DNA from: Smithella sp.
GTDB taxonomy: Bacteria; Desulfobacterota; Syntrophia; Syntrophales; Smithellaceae
Direction: 5' to 3'
Assembly (NCBI GenBank): GCA_017993615.1
Contig: JAGOMJ010000023.1
Location: forward strand, 1-33,789
DNA length: 33,789 nucleotides
The number at the start of each line of letters is the position of its first letter. Within the stretch, counting starts at the first letter, position 1. The notes beneath the pieces were generated by a model, which made no database searches, had not been told where the DNA came from, and was given only the letters and a program-made list of their open reading frames with translations. This document shows, in pieces, positions 25,612 to 33,642 of this stretch. The position numbers and the translations under genes were made by a program.

Positions 25612-26919
25612 TTAGTGGATATCTTTCGATTTGGCGTGGTTGTCGGGATAGCGAAAGATATTGCCTTCATAATTACGAAGCAACAGGGAGCCGTTTTCCC
25701 ACCCGATGGCGTATTCGGGCAGCAAAGGAATCTTGCCGCCGCCGCCGGGTGCGTCAACAACATAAGTCGGTACGGCGTAGCCGGTGGTATGTCCGCGCAT
25801 GCCCTGGATGATCTCGATGCCTTTGCTGATCGGAGTCCGGAAATGGGAAGAGCCGGGGATGGGATCGCATTGATACAGATAATAAGGACGGACTCTGATT
25901 TGCAGTTGACCCTGTACCAGTCTGGTCATGGTGGCAACATCATCGTTGATGCCGGAGAGCAGAACGGTCTGGCTTCCGAGCGGAATACCGGCATCGGCCA
26001 GACGGATGCAGGCAGCGCTCATCTCCGGCGTCAGCTCTCTGGGATGGGTAATATGAATGCTCATCCATAGCGGATGGTATTTCTTCAGCATGGCCGTCAG
26101 ACGGGGAGTGATCCTTTGCGGAAGCACAACGGGAACTTTGGTGCCGATCCTGATCAGTTCGACGTGGCGAATCTTGTGAAGACGTGCCAGCAGCCATTCA
26201 AGCTTGTCGTCGGACAGGGTTAAGGGGTCGCCGCCGGAGAGCAACACATCCCGGATGTTCTTATTACCGGCGATATACTGAATGGCGTTTTCCCATTTTT
26301 CAAGGTTGATGAGATGATGCGTGCTGCGTTCGATAATGCGGGAACGTGTGCAGTAGCGGCAGTAGGTGGAGCAGATGTCGGTCACTAAAAACAAAACGCG
26401 ATCCGGATAACGGTGAATGATTCCCGGAACCGGCGAATCCGCGTCTTCACAGAGAGGATCTTCCTCTTCCCCCTCCGTATGCAGGCACTCATCCACCACC
26501 GGAACAACACATCGGCGCAGAGCGTCGGCAGGATCATCGGGATTCAGCAGACTGGCATAGTAAGGCGTAATGGAAACAGGCAGGGCGCCGGAATGATGCG
26601 CCATGGCCTGGTGTTCGTTATCGGAGAGATGGATGATCTGCGCGAGCCTGTCGGCATCCCGGATGGTGTTGCGCAGTTGCCAGCGCCAGTCGAACCATTC
26701 AAAACGGGTAATCTCGGGATAAAACTGTGATCGGAAGAGGCGGGAGCGGGCAGAATCTTTAAAAGGAAATAAAACATTCTCTGACTTTTGTTTTACCGGA
26801 TAAGGAAGAACCTCATCTTTGAATAACAAAAAGTCACTGACATTGTTTTTAACATGAACAAGACCGGTCAAATGACCAGGAGGTTCTTCCTCCTCTTTAA
26901 ACAGGGTCTCGCTTTCCAT
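25612..26919 (-). CDS. kamA: Lysine 2,3-aminomutase, radical SAM (KamA)
   Basis: 435 aa. The radical-SAM cluster motif is DICSTYCRYCTRSR (Cys 183, 187, 190; CxxxCxxC). SGGDPLTLSD and a PLP lysine in DAPGGGGKIPL (Lys 396) follow. The two Asp residues that hold the lysine amino group in clostridial KamA, 37 residues apart, are conserved: Asp 352 in LYQCDPIPG and Asp 389 in TYVVDAPGG; glutamate aminomutases differ there. It should thus interconvert L-lysine and beta-lysine using SAM, PLP and 4Fe-4S. The N-terminus (~70 residues, acidic) is longer than in the clostridial enzyme. AAGGAGG ribosome site. First gene of the operon 26919-22700. EF-P-modifying EpmB is a possible relative but is shorter. 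Confidence 0.92.
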   Translation of the reverse strand: MESETLFKEEEEPPGHLTGLVHVKNNVSDFLLFKDEVLPYPVKQKSENVLFPFKDSARSRLFRSQFYPEITRFEWFDWRWQLRNTIRDADRLAQIIHLSDNEHQAMAHHSGALPVSITPYYASLLNPDDPADALRRCVVPVVDECLHTEGEEEDPLCEDADSPVPGIIHRYPDRVLFLVTDICSTYCRYCTRSRIIERSTHHLINLEKWENAIQYIAGNKNIRDVLLSGGDPLTLSDDKLEWLLARLHKIRHVELIRIGTKVPVVLPQRITPRLTAMLKKYHPLWMSIHITHPRELTPEMSAACIRLADAGIPLGSQTVLLSGINDDVATMTRLVQGQLQIRVRPYYLYQCDPIPGSSHFRTPISKGIEIIQGMRGHTTGYAVPTYVVDAPGGGGKIPLLPEYAIGWENGSLLLRNYEGNIFRYPDNHAKSKDIH

Positions 26920-26988
26920 TTGTGCCTCCTTGATGAGGACGCCCCTCCCTTAAAAAAAATTTTAAAATAAAAATCTCTTTGATTATGA

Positions 26989-27016
26989 AATGTACTCATA
27001 CAAAAATATTTGTCAA
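26989..27016 (-). promoter_or_regulatory. Candidate promoter of the kamA operon
   Basis: On the minus strand a perfect -35 TTGACA (27016-27011), a 16-base spacer and -10 TACATT (26994-26989), about 70 bases ahead of the kamA start. The -10 matches the consensus at four of six bases. Confidence 0.45.
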
Positions 27017-27434
27017 CATTTTTTTGCAATTTTCAAAAAAAATTTTAAAAAAGTTTTCAGACGAAACACGTTCAGAGGAAAAGCTTCCGCATGATGGCGA
27101 CAGGTTTTGAAGGAACTGCCCTCGAAAAGCGGTTGGATGTCCAGAACGATGAGAAAGGTTGAATACTGATCTGGAGGCCGTCAAATCAGGCTCAGCGCAG
27201 GATAGGCAATTTATAAAAACATCCACGATCAGCTCGCATGCAGCAAAGACGATTATCAGAAATGGCGTGTTTCATAAAAATCGTTCAGCCATGCGCACAG
27301 GAGGGAGGGGTTGCCTGACAGGGCGATCTGTGTCATGGTGCAGCAGAAAACGAATAAAAAAATATTCCTGCGACGCAGAATCCATTGGTCTGTCCGGATA
27401 TGAAAGTAATGAATGTTCAAAAAGGAGACGAGGT
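27017..27434. other. Gap between kamA and mutM
   Basis: Apart from the kamA promoter (26989-27016), nothing clear is seen in the 515 bases between the two divergent starts. A plus frame is open from 27159 into mutM, but its residues show no family pattern and mutM begins properly at 27435. No riboswitch, tRNA or obvious repeat was recognised. The part next to kamA is very A/T-rich. Confidence 0.5.
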
Positions 27435-28208
27435 ATGCCCGAATTACCCGAAGTAGAGACGCTCTGCCGGCAGCTTCAGAAAAAGATTGCGGGCAGGAGC
27501 ATTACCGGAGGTAAAGTGTATGACGATAAATTGTCCGCTGTCCAATCGTTTAAAAAAGGAAAGGCGATAAACGTTCAACGGCAGGGCAAGACCATTGTTC
27601 TAGAGCTCGATAATGGCCGTGCGATAAATATCCATTTGCGCATGACGGGGCGATTGTTCTGGCGGGAGGTTTCGCTGCGACCGGATTATGCCCGCTGGCG
27701 ATTGTCGTTCGATAAAGGGTATCTGTATCTGGTTGACCCGCGACGGTTCGCCACGGTAACGATCGGCGATATAAAAAAGGATACAATAAAAAACGATCTG
27801 ATGAAAGATTTTGATGAAAAGGAGTTTATGAGCAGACAGGCGAAACGGAGCGTTTCTATCAAAACGCTGCTTCTGGATCCGAAGGCGGTTGCCGGTATCG
27901 GCAATATTTACGCCTCTGAAATTTTATATGCCTCCGGCATTCATCCTTTCAGGAAGGCGTCGGATTTGTCAGAAGGGGAATGGGAAAAAATTATAACGTC
28001 GTCTCGGCAAATTTTAAAGAAGGGAATTGAAAAGAGAGGCACGTCGATTTCAGATTGGCGGGATCTTTATGGTCGCCCGGGTGACAATCAGCATGCATTG
28101 AAAGTCTACGGTCGGGAAGGGACACACTGTTCAAAATGCGGGGGAGAGATTTGCCGGATCAAACAGGCGGGGCGAAGCACTTTTTATTGTCCTGATTGCC
28201 AGAAATAA
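27435..28208 (+). CDS. mutM: Formamidopyrimidine-DNA glycosylase
   Basis: 257 aa. Starts MPELPEVET, where Pro 2 becomes the catalytic N-terminal Pro and Glu 3 is also catalytic after Met removal. The RQGKTIVLEL lysine, the helix-two-turn-helix (AGIGNIYASEILYASGIHP) and the C-terminal zinc finger CSKCGGE...CPDC are all present. It removes oxidised purines such as 8-oxoguanine from DNA. AAGGAG is 7 bases before the ATG. Though longer upstream frames exist, the PELPE start fixes this one. Convergent with the thioredoxin-like gene, 12 bases away. Confidence 0.96.
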   Translation: MPELPEVETLCRQLQKKIAGRSITGGKVYDDKLSAVQSFKKGKAINVQRQGKTIVLELDNGRAINIHLRMTGRLFWREVSLRPDYARWRLSFDKGYLYLVDPRRFATVTIGDIKKDTIKNDLMKDFDEKEFMSRQAKRSVSIKTLLLDPKAVAGIGNIYASEILYASGIHPFRKASDLSEGEWEKIITSSRQILKKGIEKRGTSISDWRDLYGRPGDNQHALKVYGREGTHCSKCGGEICRIKQAGRSTFYCPDCQK

Positions 28209-28210
28209 AG

Positions 28211-28229
28211 AAAGATTAGTCTAATCTTT
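28211..28229. terminator. Shared terminator of two convergent genes
   Basis: Perfect 9-bp inverted repeat AAAGATTAG-T-CTAATCTTT between mutM (stop 28208) and the thioredoxin-like gene (stop 28221). On the minus strand it runs into TCTTTATTTC, so it acts best for the minus-strand gene; the plus side lacks a T tract. Confidence 0.55.
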
Positions 28230-28730
28230 GCCGGTGCGCTGGTGCGCTTCGATAATCCATTGACGGATTTTGCTTTTCGGAGGAACGTCGCCGACTGAAA
28301 CAACCTTATTATTAATGACCAAAGCGGGGGAGCCGAGAAGATTGTATCGCGCAATTTCCTTAAAATCGGTGACGTGCCTGAGGCCTGCGGTAATGTTCAT
28401 CTCGGACAATAAATCGCGCACATCAATTTCCAATTGATTGCAGCGTGCACATCCCATACCCACCACCTCGATATTCATCCCCTCAAATAGTTCCTCGGCA
28501 ACGGGCAACCCGTGGGCAATCTTAAATTCTCTCAACAGCGCATCGGCATAAGCGTTTTGTGCTGAAGGAGGAATATAATTGTTCACGGATATTTCATTAA
28601 GAAGACATTTTTTAATGTCGATATCATCCTTGCTGTCGAGCCGGGCGGCCTTTGCTATCGCATGATCCAAATCCGCTATGCCAACAAGACGGCCATTGAT
28701 CCTGATTTGCGAAATATTATTTTCTGCCAT
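28221..28730 (-). CDS. Thioredoxin-like (MTH895-type) protein with N-terminal extension
   Basis: 169 aa. Residues ~84-165 form a glutaredoxin/thioredoxin fold of the MTH895 'redox-active disulfide' type with CARC (~94-97), the cis-Pro in GSPALVINN and VVSVGDVPPKSKIRQWI. The N-terminal ~80 residues (IRINGRLVGIADLDHAIA...YIPPSAQNAYADALLREFKI) are a separate unit I cannot name. It probably reduces or senses disulfides in the cytoplasm; the partner is unknown. Divergent from the TetR gene, with about 190 bases between the starts that hold the TetR operators. Confidence 0.75.
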   Translation of the reverse strand: MAENNISQIRINGRLVGIADLDHAIAKAARLDSKDDIDIKKCLLNEISVNNYIPPSAQNAYADALLREFKIAHGLPVAEELFEGMNIEVVGMGCARCNQLEIDVRDLLSEMNITAGLRHVTDFKEIARYNLLGSPALVINNKVVSVGDVPPKSKIRQWIIEAHQRTGKD

Positions 28731-28830
28731 GAGCAGCGTCCCAGTTTTTTATAAATTTATTTGTTCGCAAAGACAACGTCAAGCAGGAAATGTATTTTTT
28801 GGACAAATATTAACATTATCATATTAAAAT

Positions 28831-28843
28831 AAAACAATGTTTT
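28831..28843. promoter_or_regulatory. Operator 1 of the TetR regulator
   Basis: AAAACA-A-TGTTTT, a perfect 13-bp palindrome, lying upstream of the -35 box. The same core AAACAATGTTT recurs 31 bases downstream (operator 2). Confidence 0.65.
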
Positions 28844-28852
28844 AAAAAATAC

Positions 28853-28881
28853 TTGACAAATGAAACAATGTTTTATATTTT
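28853..28881 (+). promoter_or_regulatory. Promoter of the tetR-acd operon
   Basis: -35 TTGACA (28853-28858) perfect, 17-base spacer, -10 TATTTT (28876-28881). The second operator lies wholly in the spacer, so a bound regulator would block RNA polymerase. Confidence 0.65.
28863..28873. promoter_or_regulatory. Operator 2 of the TetR regulator
   Basis: AAACA-A-TGTTT, a perfect 11-bp palindrome inside the -35/-10 spacer. The centre lies 31 bp from that of operator 1, about three helical turns, so both sites face the same side of the DNA. Confidence 0.65.
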
Positions 28882-28918
28882 GCCGGTATTCAAAACATAT
28901 ATATAAGGAAGGGTGGTA

Positions 28919-29512
28919 ATGGATAAACCTTTAATGCCACAGAAACTGAAGCAGCGGCTTTATCCTGTTGTATTGAGGCAGTTTGCCGGAAAAGATTTTC
29001 ATGCCGTTAATATTAGAGACATCTCAAAGGAAAGCGGAATCAGCACAGGAACAATTTATAAATATTTTTTATCGAAAGAAGATCTTTTGTTTTCCATCAT
29101 TGATGAAAAATTATTGGACCTGGCGTCCTTATTAAGGATGCATCTTGAGGGAACGGAGGATATCCGTGAAATGTTTCGAAAATTGTTCTGGGTGACGATG
29201 AATTTCTTCGATAATAATCCGGATCTGGCAGTTACTGCTTTTATAACGGTTCCGTCAAAAAGTTTCATGGCCAGCAAATCATATAAACGCGAATCGGAAA
29301 TAGACATCTTGAATGGTGTTGTGGAGAAAGCAAAAAAGCGAGGTGCTGTTATATCGGAAATTGAAAACCGTTATTTTGCAGATCTTTATATGATGATTAC
29401 GCAAAGACACATACAAAACTGGTATGTACACGGTATGAAATGGAAACTTGCGGATACGATAAATCAGTTCTTTGATTTCTTCTGGAGAGTCGTAAAACCG
29501 ATAAGTACATAA
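28919..29512 (+). CDS. TetR/AcrR-family regulator
   Basis: 197 aa. The N-terminal HTH is clear: FAGKDFHAVNIRDISKESGISTGTIYKYFLSKEDLLF (about 24-60, shown in family form), followed by an all-helical ligand domain. ATG 28919 sits 9 bases after AAGGA. The gene's own promoter carries two palindromes that fit TetR operators, so autoregulation is likely. It is co-transcribed with the acyl-CoA synthetase (48-base gap); the ligand may then be an acyl-CoA, as in FadR-type TetR proteins (inference). Confidence 0.93.
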   Translation: MDKPLMPQKLKQRLYPVVLRQFAGKDFHAVNIRDISKESGISTGTIYKYFLSKEDLLFSIIDEKLLDLASLLRMHLEGTEDIREMFRKLFWVTMNFFDNNPDLAVTAFITVPSKSFMASKSYKRESEIDILNGVVEKAKKRGAVISEIENRYFADLYMMITQRHIQNWYVHGMKWKLADTINQFFDFFWRVVKPIST

Positions 29513-29560
29513 AAATATTAATAAATAATAAAATCAGCATGCGGTAATACGGAGTCAATA

Positions 29561-31750
29561 ATGGTGAAAATCGATATCCTCGAAAAAGCAAAATCAGAAA
29601 AAAGAAATACATTAACAGAAGCGGAAGCCAAAGAAGTATTAAAACAATATGGTATCCCGGTTGTTCAAGAAAAAGCGGTTAAAACAATTGCAGAAGCAGA
29701 AACCGAATCGGCAACAATAGGATATCCTGTTGTTGTGAAAGGATTGGGAGCAAAATTAACGCATAAAACGGAAAAAGGTCTGGTTAAGCTGAACTTGAAC
29801 ACGAGGGAAGACGTTCGAAATGCGTGCATTTATATAAAGGAAGCAGCCGGTGATGATTTGGAAGGATTTTTAATCCAACCCATGTTGGACGGGAAAAGGG
29901 AGTTTGTCGCCGGACTTTTTCGTGATGAACAGTTTGGCCCTACCGTCATGTTTGGTTTGGGAGGAATTTTTACAGAAGCACTCGGCGATGTTGTTTTTCG
30001 TATAGTTCCTTTTGATGAAAAAGAAGCGTTGAAAATGATTGATGAGTTAAATGCGCAGAAATTGCTTGGAGCGTTTCGGGGAGAAAACGCTCCGGATAAA
30101 AAAGCTCTAGTGAAAACACTGGTCGGTTTGTCGCGTATCGGTTTAGAGATACCGGAAATCAAGGAAATTGATATTAATCCATTATTAGTTTCTGCAGACG
30201 GAAAAGTGACTGCAGTTGACGCATTGATCGTTTTAGGAAAAGCTGCGGAAAGAAAAAAAATGGTCCGTCAGGTTGATTTAAAGCATATCTGGAAATTATT
30301 TCATCCACGATCAATAGCGTTTGTGGGTGCTTCTTCGAAAATCGGCAAATGGGGGCATATCATGTATGCCGGCGTTGTTGCCGGAAAATATCAGGGAGCC
30401 ATTTATCTTGTTAATGCCACAGGAGGAGAGATTGCCGGTAGAAAGGTTTATTCGTCGGTTGCGGAAATTCCTGAGTCTGTAGATCTTGCCGTCGTTACCG
30501 TTCCCGCTGATAAAATTTTATCTCTGATTCCGCAATTCAAGGAAAAAGGCATAAACAATGTTTTAATCATCACGTCGGGATTCAGTGAAGTAGGTTCAGA
30601 AGGAAAGATTTTGGAAGAAGAACTGGTTAAGAAGGCGCGAGAGGCCGGAATAGTTATTGTTGGTCCAAACACGATGGGCATCTGTAATCCATATATATCA
30701 TTTTATTGTATAGGTTCGCATGTCCGGCCACCGGCGGGCGGGACCTCATTGCTTGCCCAATCCGGTAATCTGGGAACGCAATTGCTGGCTTTTTCCGCAA
30801 AAGAGGATATTGGAATAAGAGCCTATTGCGGTTCCGGAAATGAAGCAATGTTGACCATTGAAGACTATATGGATGGATTCGAAGTTGACGAGAAGACAAA
30901 GAACATTGTCTTATATATTGAAAGCATTAAAAATGGTCAAAGATTTGTAGAAACTGCCAGACGTGTGGGCAAACATAAACCGGTTATTGTTTTAAAGGGC
31001 GGACGCACAAAGGCCGGATCCAGTGCTGCAGCGAGTCATACCGGTGCAATGGCTTCCGACATTAAAGTGTTTACAGCAGCGTGTAAACAGGCCGGCATTA
31101 TACAAGCCGAAAGCCCAATGGATTTACTGGACCTTTCAGCAGCATTTTCCTCATTGCCGTTGCCCAAAGGCAGTAGTGTCGCTCTTTTAACGTTGGGCGG
31201 AGGATGGGGGGTTGTCGCCTCCGACTTGTGCGAGGAAAATAATTTGATTGTTCCAAAATTATCAGAAGACATCATTGCTGAAATTAATCCATTATTGCCG
31301 CCCTTCTGGAGTCATGCCAATCCCATCGATGTTGTAGGCGATATGAATTCGGAAACTTATATGAAAATTCTGGAAAGCCTGAGTCGATGGTCCGGATGTG
31401 ATGCCATCATCCATATGGGGATTATCGGCAGAAAGGTGATGATCAGATCGATTATGGAGTCCACTGCCGCGGTGGATAATAAATATGATTCTAACTTTGT
31501 TGAAGGCTCTTTACAGTATATCGAGGCGTTTGAAAAAAGAACGATCGAGCAGACGGTACAATTAATGGAAAAATATAATAAGCCAATTGTTGGGGTTTAT
31601 TTGTTGAGCGATGATCAAACCAGGACAGTTACAAATGTAAATGGATGTAAGTATAAAGGAGTAAACTTTGTGACCCCGGAAAAGGCTGTCAAGGCATTGG
31701 CAAAAATGTATCAATATTCAAAATGGCTAAAATGTGAAAATGAAAATTAA
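29561..31750 (+). CDS. ADP-forming acyl-CoA synthetase (acetyl-CoA synthetase type)
   Basis: 729 aa. Domains in order: ATP-grasp beta part (~10-225; VVVKGLGAKLTHKTEKGLV, IQPMLDGKREFVAGLF), CoA-binding alpha part (~240-370; PRSIAFVGASSKIGKWG), and ligase CoA domains (~380-690). The phospho-histidine of the alpha part is His 493 in SHTGAMASD. The enzyme converts acyl-CoA + ADP + Pi to acid + ATP + CoA, or the reverse, with direct ATP formation. The beta part leads here, the reverse of the alpha-beta order of many Acd fusions. GGAG lies 6 bases before the ATG. Preferred acid unknown. Confidence 0.92.
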   Translation: MVKIDILEKAKSEKRNTLTEAEAKEVLKQYGIPVVQEKAVKTIAEAETESATIGYPVVVKGLGAKLTHKTEKGLVKLNLNTREDVRNACIYIKEAAGDDLEGFLIQPMLDGKREFVAGLFRDEQFGPTVMFGLGGIFTEALGDVVFRIVPFDEKEALKMIDELNAQKLLGAFRGENAPDKKALVKTLVGLSRIGLEIPEIKEIDINPLLVSADGKVTAVDALIVLGKAAERKKMVRQVDLKHIWKLFHPRSIAFVGASSKIGKWGHIMYAGVVAGKYQGAIYLVNATGGEIAGRKVYSSVAEIPESVDLAVVTVPADKILSLIPQFKEKGINNVLIITSGFSEVGSEGKILEEELVKKAREAGIVIVGPNTMGICNPYISFYCIGSHVRPPAGGTSLLAQSGNLGTQLLAFSAKEDIGIRAYCGSGNEAMLTIEDYMDGFEVDEKTKNIVLYIESIKNGQRFVETARRVGKHKPVIVLKGGRTKAGSSAAASHTGAMASDIKVFTAACKQAGIIQAESPMDLLDLSAAFSSLPLPKGSSVALLTLGGGWGVVASDLCEENNLIVPKLSEDIIAEINPLLPPFWSHANPIDVVGDMNSETYMKILESLSRWSGCDAIIHMGIIGRKVMIRSIMESTAAVDNKYDSNFVEGSLQYIEAFEKRTIEQTVQLMEKYNKPIVGVYLLSDDQTRTVTNVNGCKYKGVNFVTPEKAVKALAKMYQYSKWLKCENEN

Positions 31751-31769
31751 CATCATGGAGGACAAGAAA

Positions 31770-31785
31770 TGTTTCACGTGAAACA
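31770..31785. promoter_or_regulatory. parS centromere site (ParB-binding)
   Basis: TGTTTCACGTGAAACA, a perfect 16-bp palindrome identical to the consensus chromosomal parS bound by ParB/Spo0J; flanking A/T extend the symmetry to 18 bp (31769-31786). It lies in the gap between two convergent genes. No second copy was found in the window, and parA/parB are not in it. parS sites mark the origin-proximal part of a chromosome. Confidence 0.88.
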
Positions 31786-31801
31786 TTTTTGCCCTGTAAC
31801 A

Positions 31802-31835
31802 AAAAAAGGCAGGCTTTCCATAGCCTGCCTTTTTT
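31802..31835. terminator. Bidirectional terminator between acd and htrA
   Basis: AAAAAAGGCAGGCT (31802-31815) pairs fully with AGCCTGCCTTTTTT (31822-31835), loop TTCCAT. A- and T-flanks give a U tract in both directions, so it ends the acd operon on plus and the htrA transcript on minus. Confidence 0.92.
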
Positions 31836-31853
31836 AATATCATATAAATTATA

Positions 31854-33314
31854 TTATTCTACGCTTAATCCTACAAAGAAGTTGACATTGCCTCGCTTCA
31901 CTAAAAGGACCACATTCTTCTTCTCTGCAGCTTTAGATATTTCAGCCAGATATTGTTTGAGTGAAATGATTTTAATTTTATTAACCTGAATAATCACATC
32001 GTTGGTCTGAATTCCGACATTATCAGCCGGACTGCCCCCTTCTACATCCGTAACGATGACACCCGTATTGGCTGCAATGCCAAATTGTTTGGCCATGTCT
32101 TTTGTAATTTCCTGGGCATGAATACCGAAGTACCCACCCGATTTTTGTGTCAAAGCTGTTTCGGGTTTGTCTTTTCTTTCCGCCACGATAATTGAGAAGG
32201 ACATTTCTCTTCCATCACGAATAACTTTGATAATTGCTTTTTCTCCTACGTGCAGACCGGCAGTGGTTAACAATAGCTCATGAGTATCTTTGATGCTCTT
32301 TCCATTAATTTCTACAATAATATCACCAACTTTTATGCCGGCTCGATCTGCCGGATCGCCTTTGAAAACATCAGAAACAAGCACACCGCTTTTGCCTTTA
32401 TAATTCATGCTCTTTGCAATGTCTTCGGAAATATTCTGAATCGAAACCCCTAACCATCCGCGGGTGACTTTTCCTTTTGTTTTTAAATCATTCAAAATGT
32501 TTTTGGCCATATTTATGGGAATCGCAAAGCCAATGCCCTGGCCCTGTGCAACAATGGCTGTATTGATGCCGATGACTTTCCCCTGCATATTAAATAAAGG
32601 TCCTCCGCTGTTTCCGGGATTGATGGAGGCATCCGTCTGAATGAAATTATCGTAAGCACCTGCGCCGATCACCCTTCCTTTGGCGCTGACAATTCCGGCC
32701 GTGACTGTTTGTTCAAGTCCAAAAGGATTGCCGATGGCAATAACCCATTCTCCCACTCTTACAGCATCCGAATCTCCGATTTCCACGGTCGGCAATCCAT
32801 TGTCCGGTTTAATTTTTATTAAAGCAATGTCCGTCTTTGCGTCCGTGCCGATGATTTTTGCTTCATATTCTTTTCCATCTGATATCTTTACGAGAATTTT
32901 ATCAGTATTTTCAACAACATGGTTATTTGTGAAAATGTAACCGTCATTGCTGATAATAAAACCTGATCCCAGGCTTCTCTGCTTGAGGTCCTGCTGCGGA
33001 ATGTCGCCGAAGAAACGATTGAAGAAGTCGTCCCCAAAATAATCATTAAAAGGAGAACGCCCAAACGGATTACCCAGGGTTCTTCCTTTATAGGTTTTTG
33101 TCGTGCTGATGTTTACAACAGCCGGTTTGACTCTTTCGGTCAGATCGGAAAATGATCCGGGTGTCGTTCCTTCCAGTGCCGATGCGGCTGGAATTTCCGG
33201 TGCGCCCGAAGGGGCAAGAGACGATCTTAACACTTCTACAAATGAGACAATAAAAAAGGCGATCAAAAACGCCATCAAAAACATGAAAAACGTTTTACGG
33301 TTCTTATTTTCCAT
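31854..33314 (-). CDS. degP: Periplasmic serine protease DegP/HtrA
   Basis: 486 aa. N-terminal membrane anchor or signal (FFMFLMAFLIAFFIVSF, ~9-25), so the body lies in the periplasm. Trypsin-like domain ~60-270 with the triad His 132 (TNNHVVEN), Asp 162 (TDIALIKI) and Ser 236 (GNSGGPLF). Two PDZ domains follow (~285-370, with RGWLGVSIQ; ~395-480, with YFGIHAQEI). It degrades or refolds misfolded envelope proteins under stress. The GGAGG site is 14 bases from the ATG, longer than ideal. The uncleaved N-terminus could also leave it membrane-bound, as in DegS-like forms. Confidence 0.95.
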   Translation of the reverse strand: MENKNRKTFFMFLMAFLIAFFIVSFVEVLRSSLAPSGAPEIPAASALEGTTPGSFSDLTERVKPAVVNISTTKTYKGRTLGNPFGRSPFNDYFGDDFFNRFFGDIPQQDLKQRSLGSGFIISNDGYIFTNNHVVENTDKILVKISDGKEYEAKIIGTDAKTDIALIKIKPDNGLPTVEIGDSDAVRVGEWVIAIGNPFGLEQTVTAGIVSAKGRVIGAGAYDNFIQTDASINPGNSGGPLFNMQGKVIGINTAIVAQGQGIGFAIPINMAKNILNDLKTKGKVTRGWLGVSIQNISEDIAKSMNYKGKSGVLVSDVFKGDPADRAGIKVGDIIVEINGKSIKDTHELLLTTAGLHVGEKAIIKVIRDGREMSFSIIVAERKDKPETALTQKSGGYFGIHAQEITKDMAKQFGIAANTGVIVTDVEGGSPADNVGIQTNDVIIQVNKIKIISLKQYLAEISKAAEKKNVVLLVKRGNVNFFVGLSVE

Positions 33315-33642
33315 ATTAATGTTATAAACCTCCGTTATTATTGGTCAAATATTATTGTTGATGATAGATTTACGCGATATATTAAATTTATACTTTTTAA
33401 ACAATATAACTGCAAAGATGTTTTTGTCAATAAAATATTGTTTAATATGGGTCAGCAAGAAACATCTTTTCAAACGTTTTGGGTTTAAAAAAACAAACGG
33501 ATCATTATCTGCCGTCGGCGAAAATATTTTGCTGTATAAAATTAGTCCATCTGAAGAAAATTTTTTTATAGATTTTAATTGTTAGAGATTTAAATCAAAT
33601 CAAAAATTTCTATAGATATTTGAATCGTATGCCAGCAAATCC
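33315..33642. other. AT-rich gap between htrA and tRNA-Leu
   Basis: Holds the htrA promoter candidate at 33401-33430. A 76-codon plus frame (33355-33585) is open but low-complexity (Lys/Phe/Ile-rich), with no Shine-Dalgarno pattern or family likeness, so it is not called. Nothing else was recognised. Confidence 0.5.
33401..33430 (-). promoter_or_regulatory. Candidate promoter of htrA
   Basis: Minus strand: -35 TTGACA (33430-33425), 18-base spacer, -10 TATTGT (33406-33401), 87 bases ahead of the start codon. A stress-type sigma site is not obvious. Confidence 0.4.

Noticed and set aside
25612..26919. EpmB (EF-P lysine aminomutase) instead of KamA
   Set aside because: Length and both lysine-binding Asp residues fit KamA, and no epmA or efp is adjacent.
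27159..27434. 92-codon extension upstream of MutM
   Set aside because: MutM must begin with MPELPE for its catalytic Pro and Glu; the extension is not conserved-looking.
33355..33585. 76-codon plus-strand frame before tRNA-Leu
   Set aside because: AT-driven low-complexity frame without ribosome site or family likeness.
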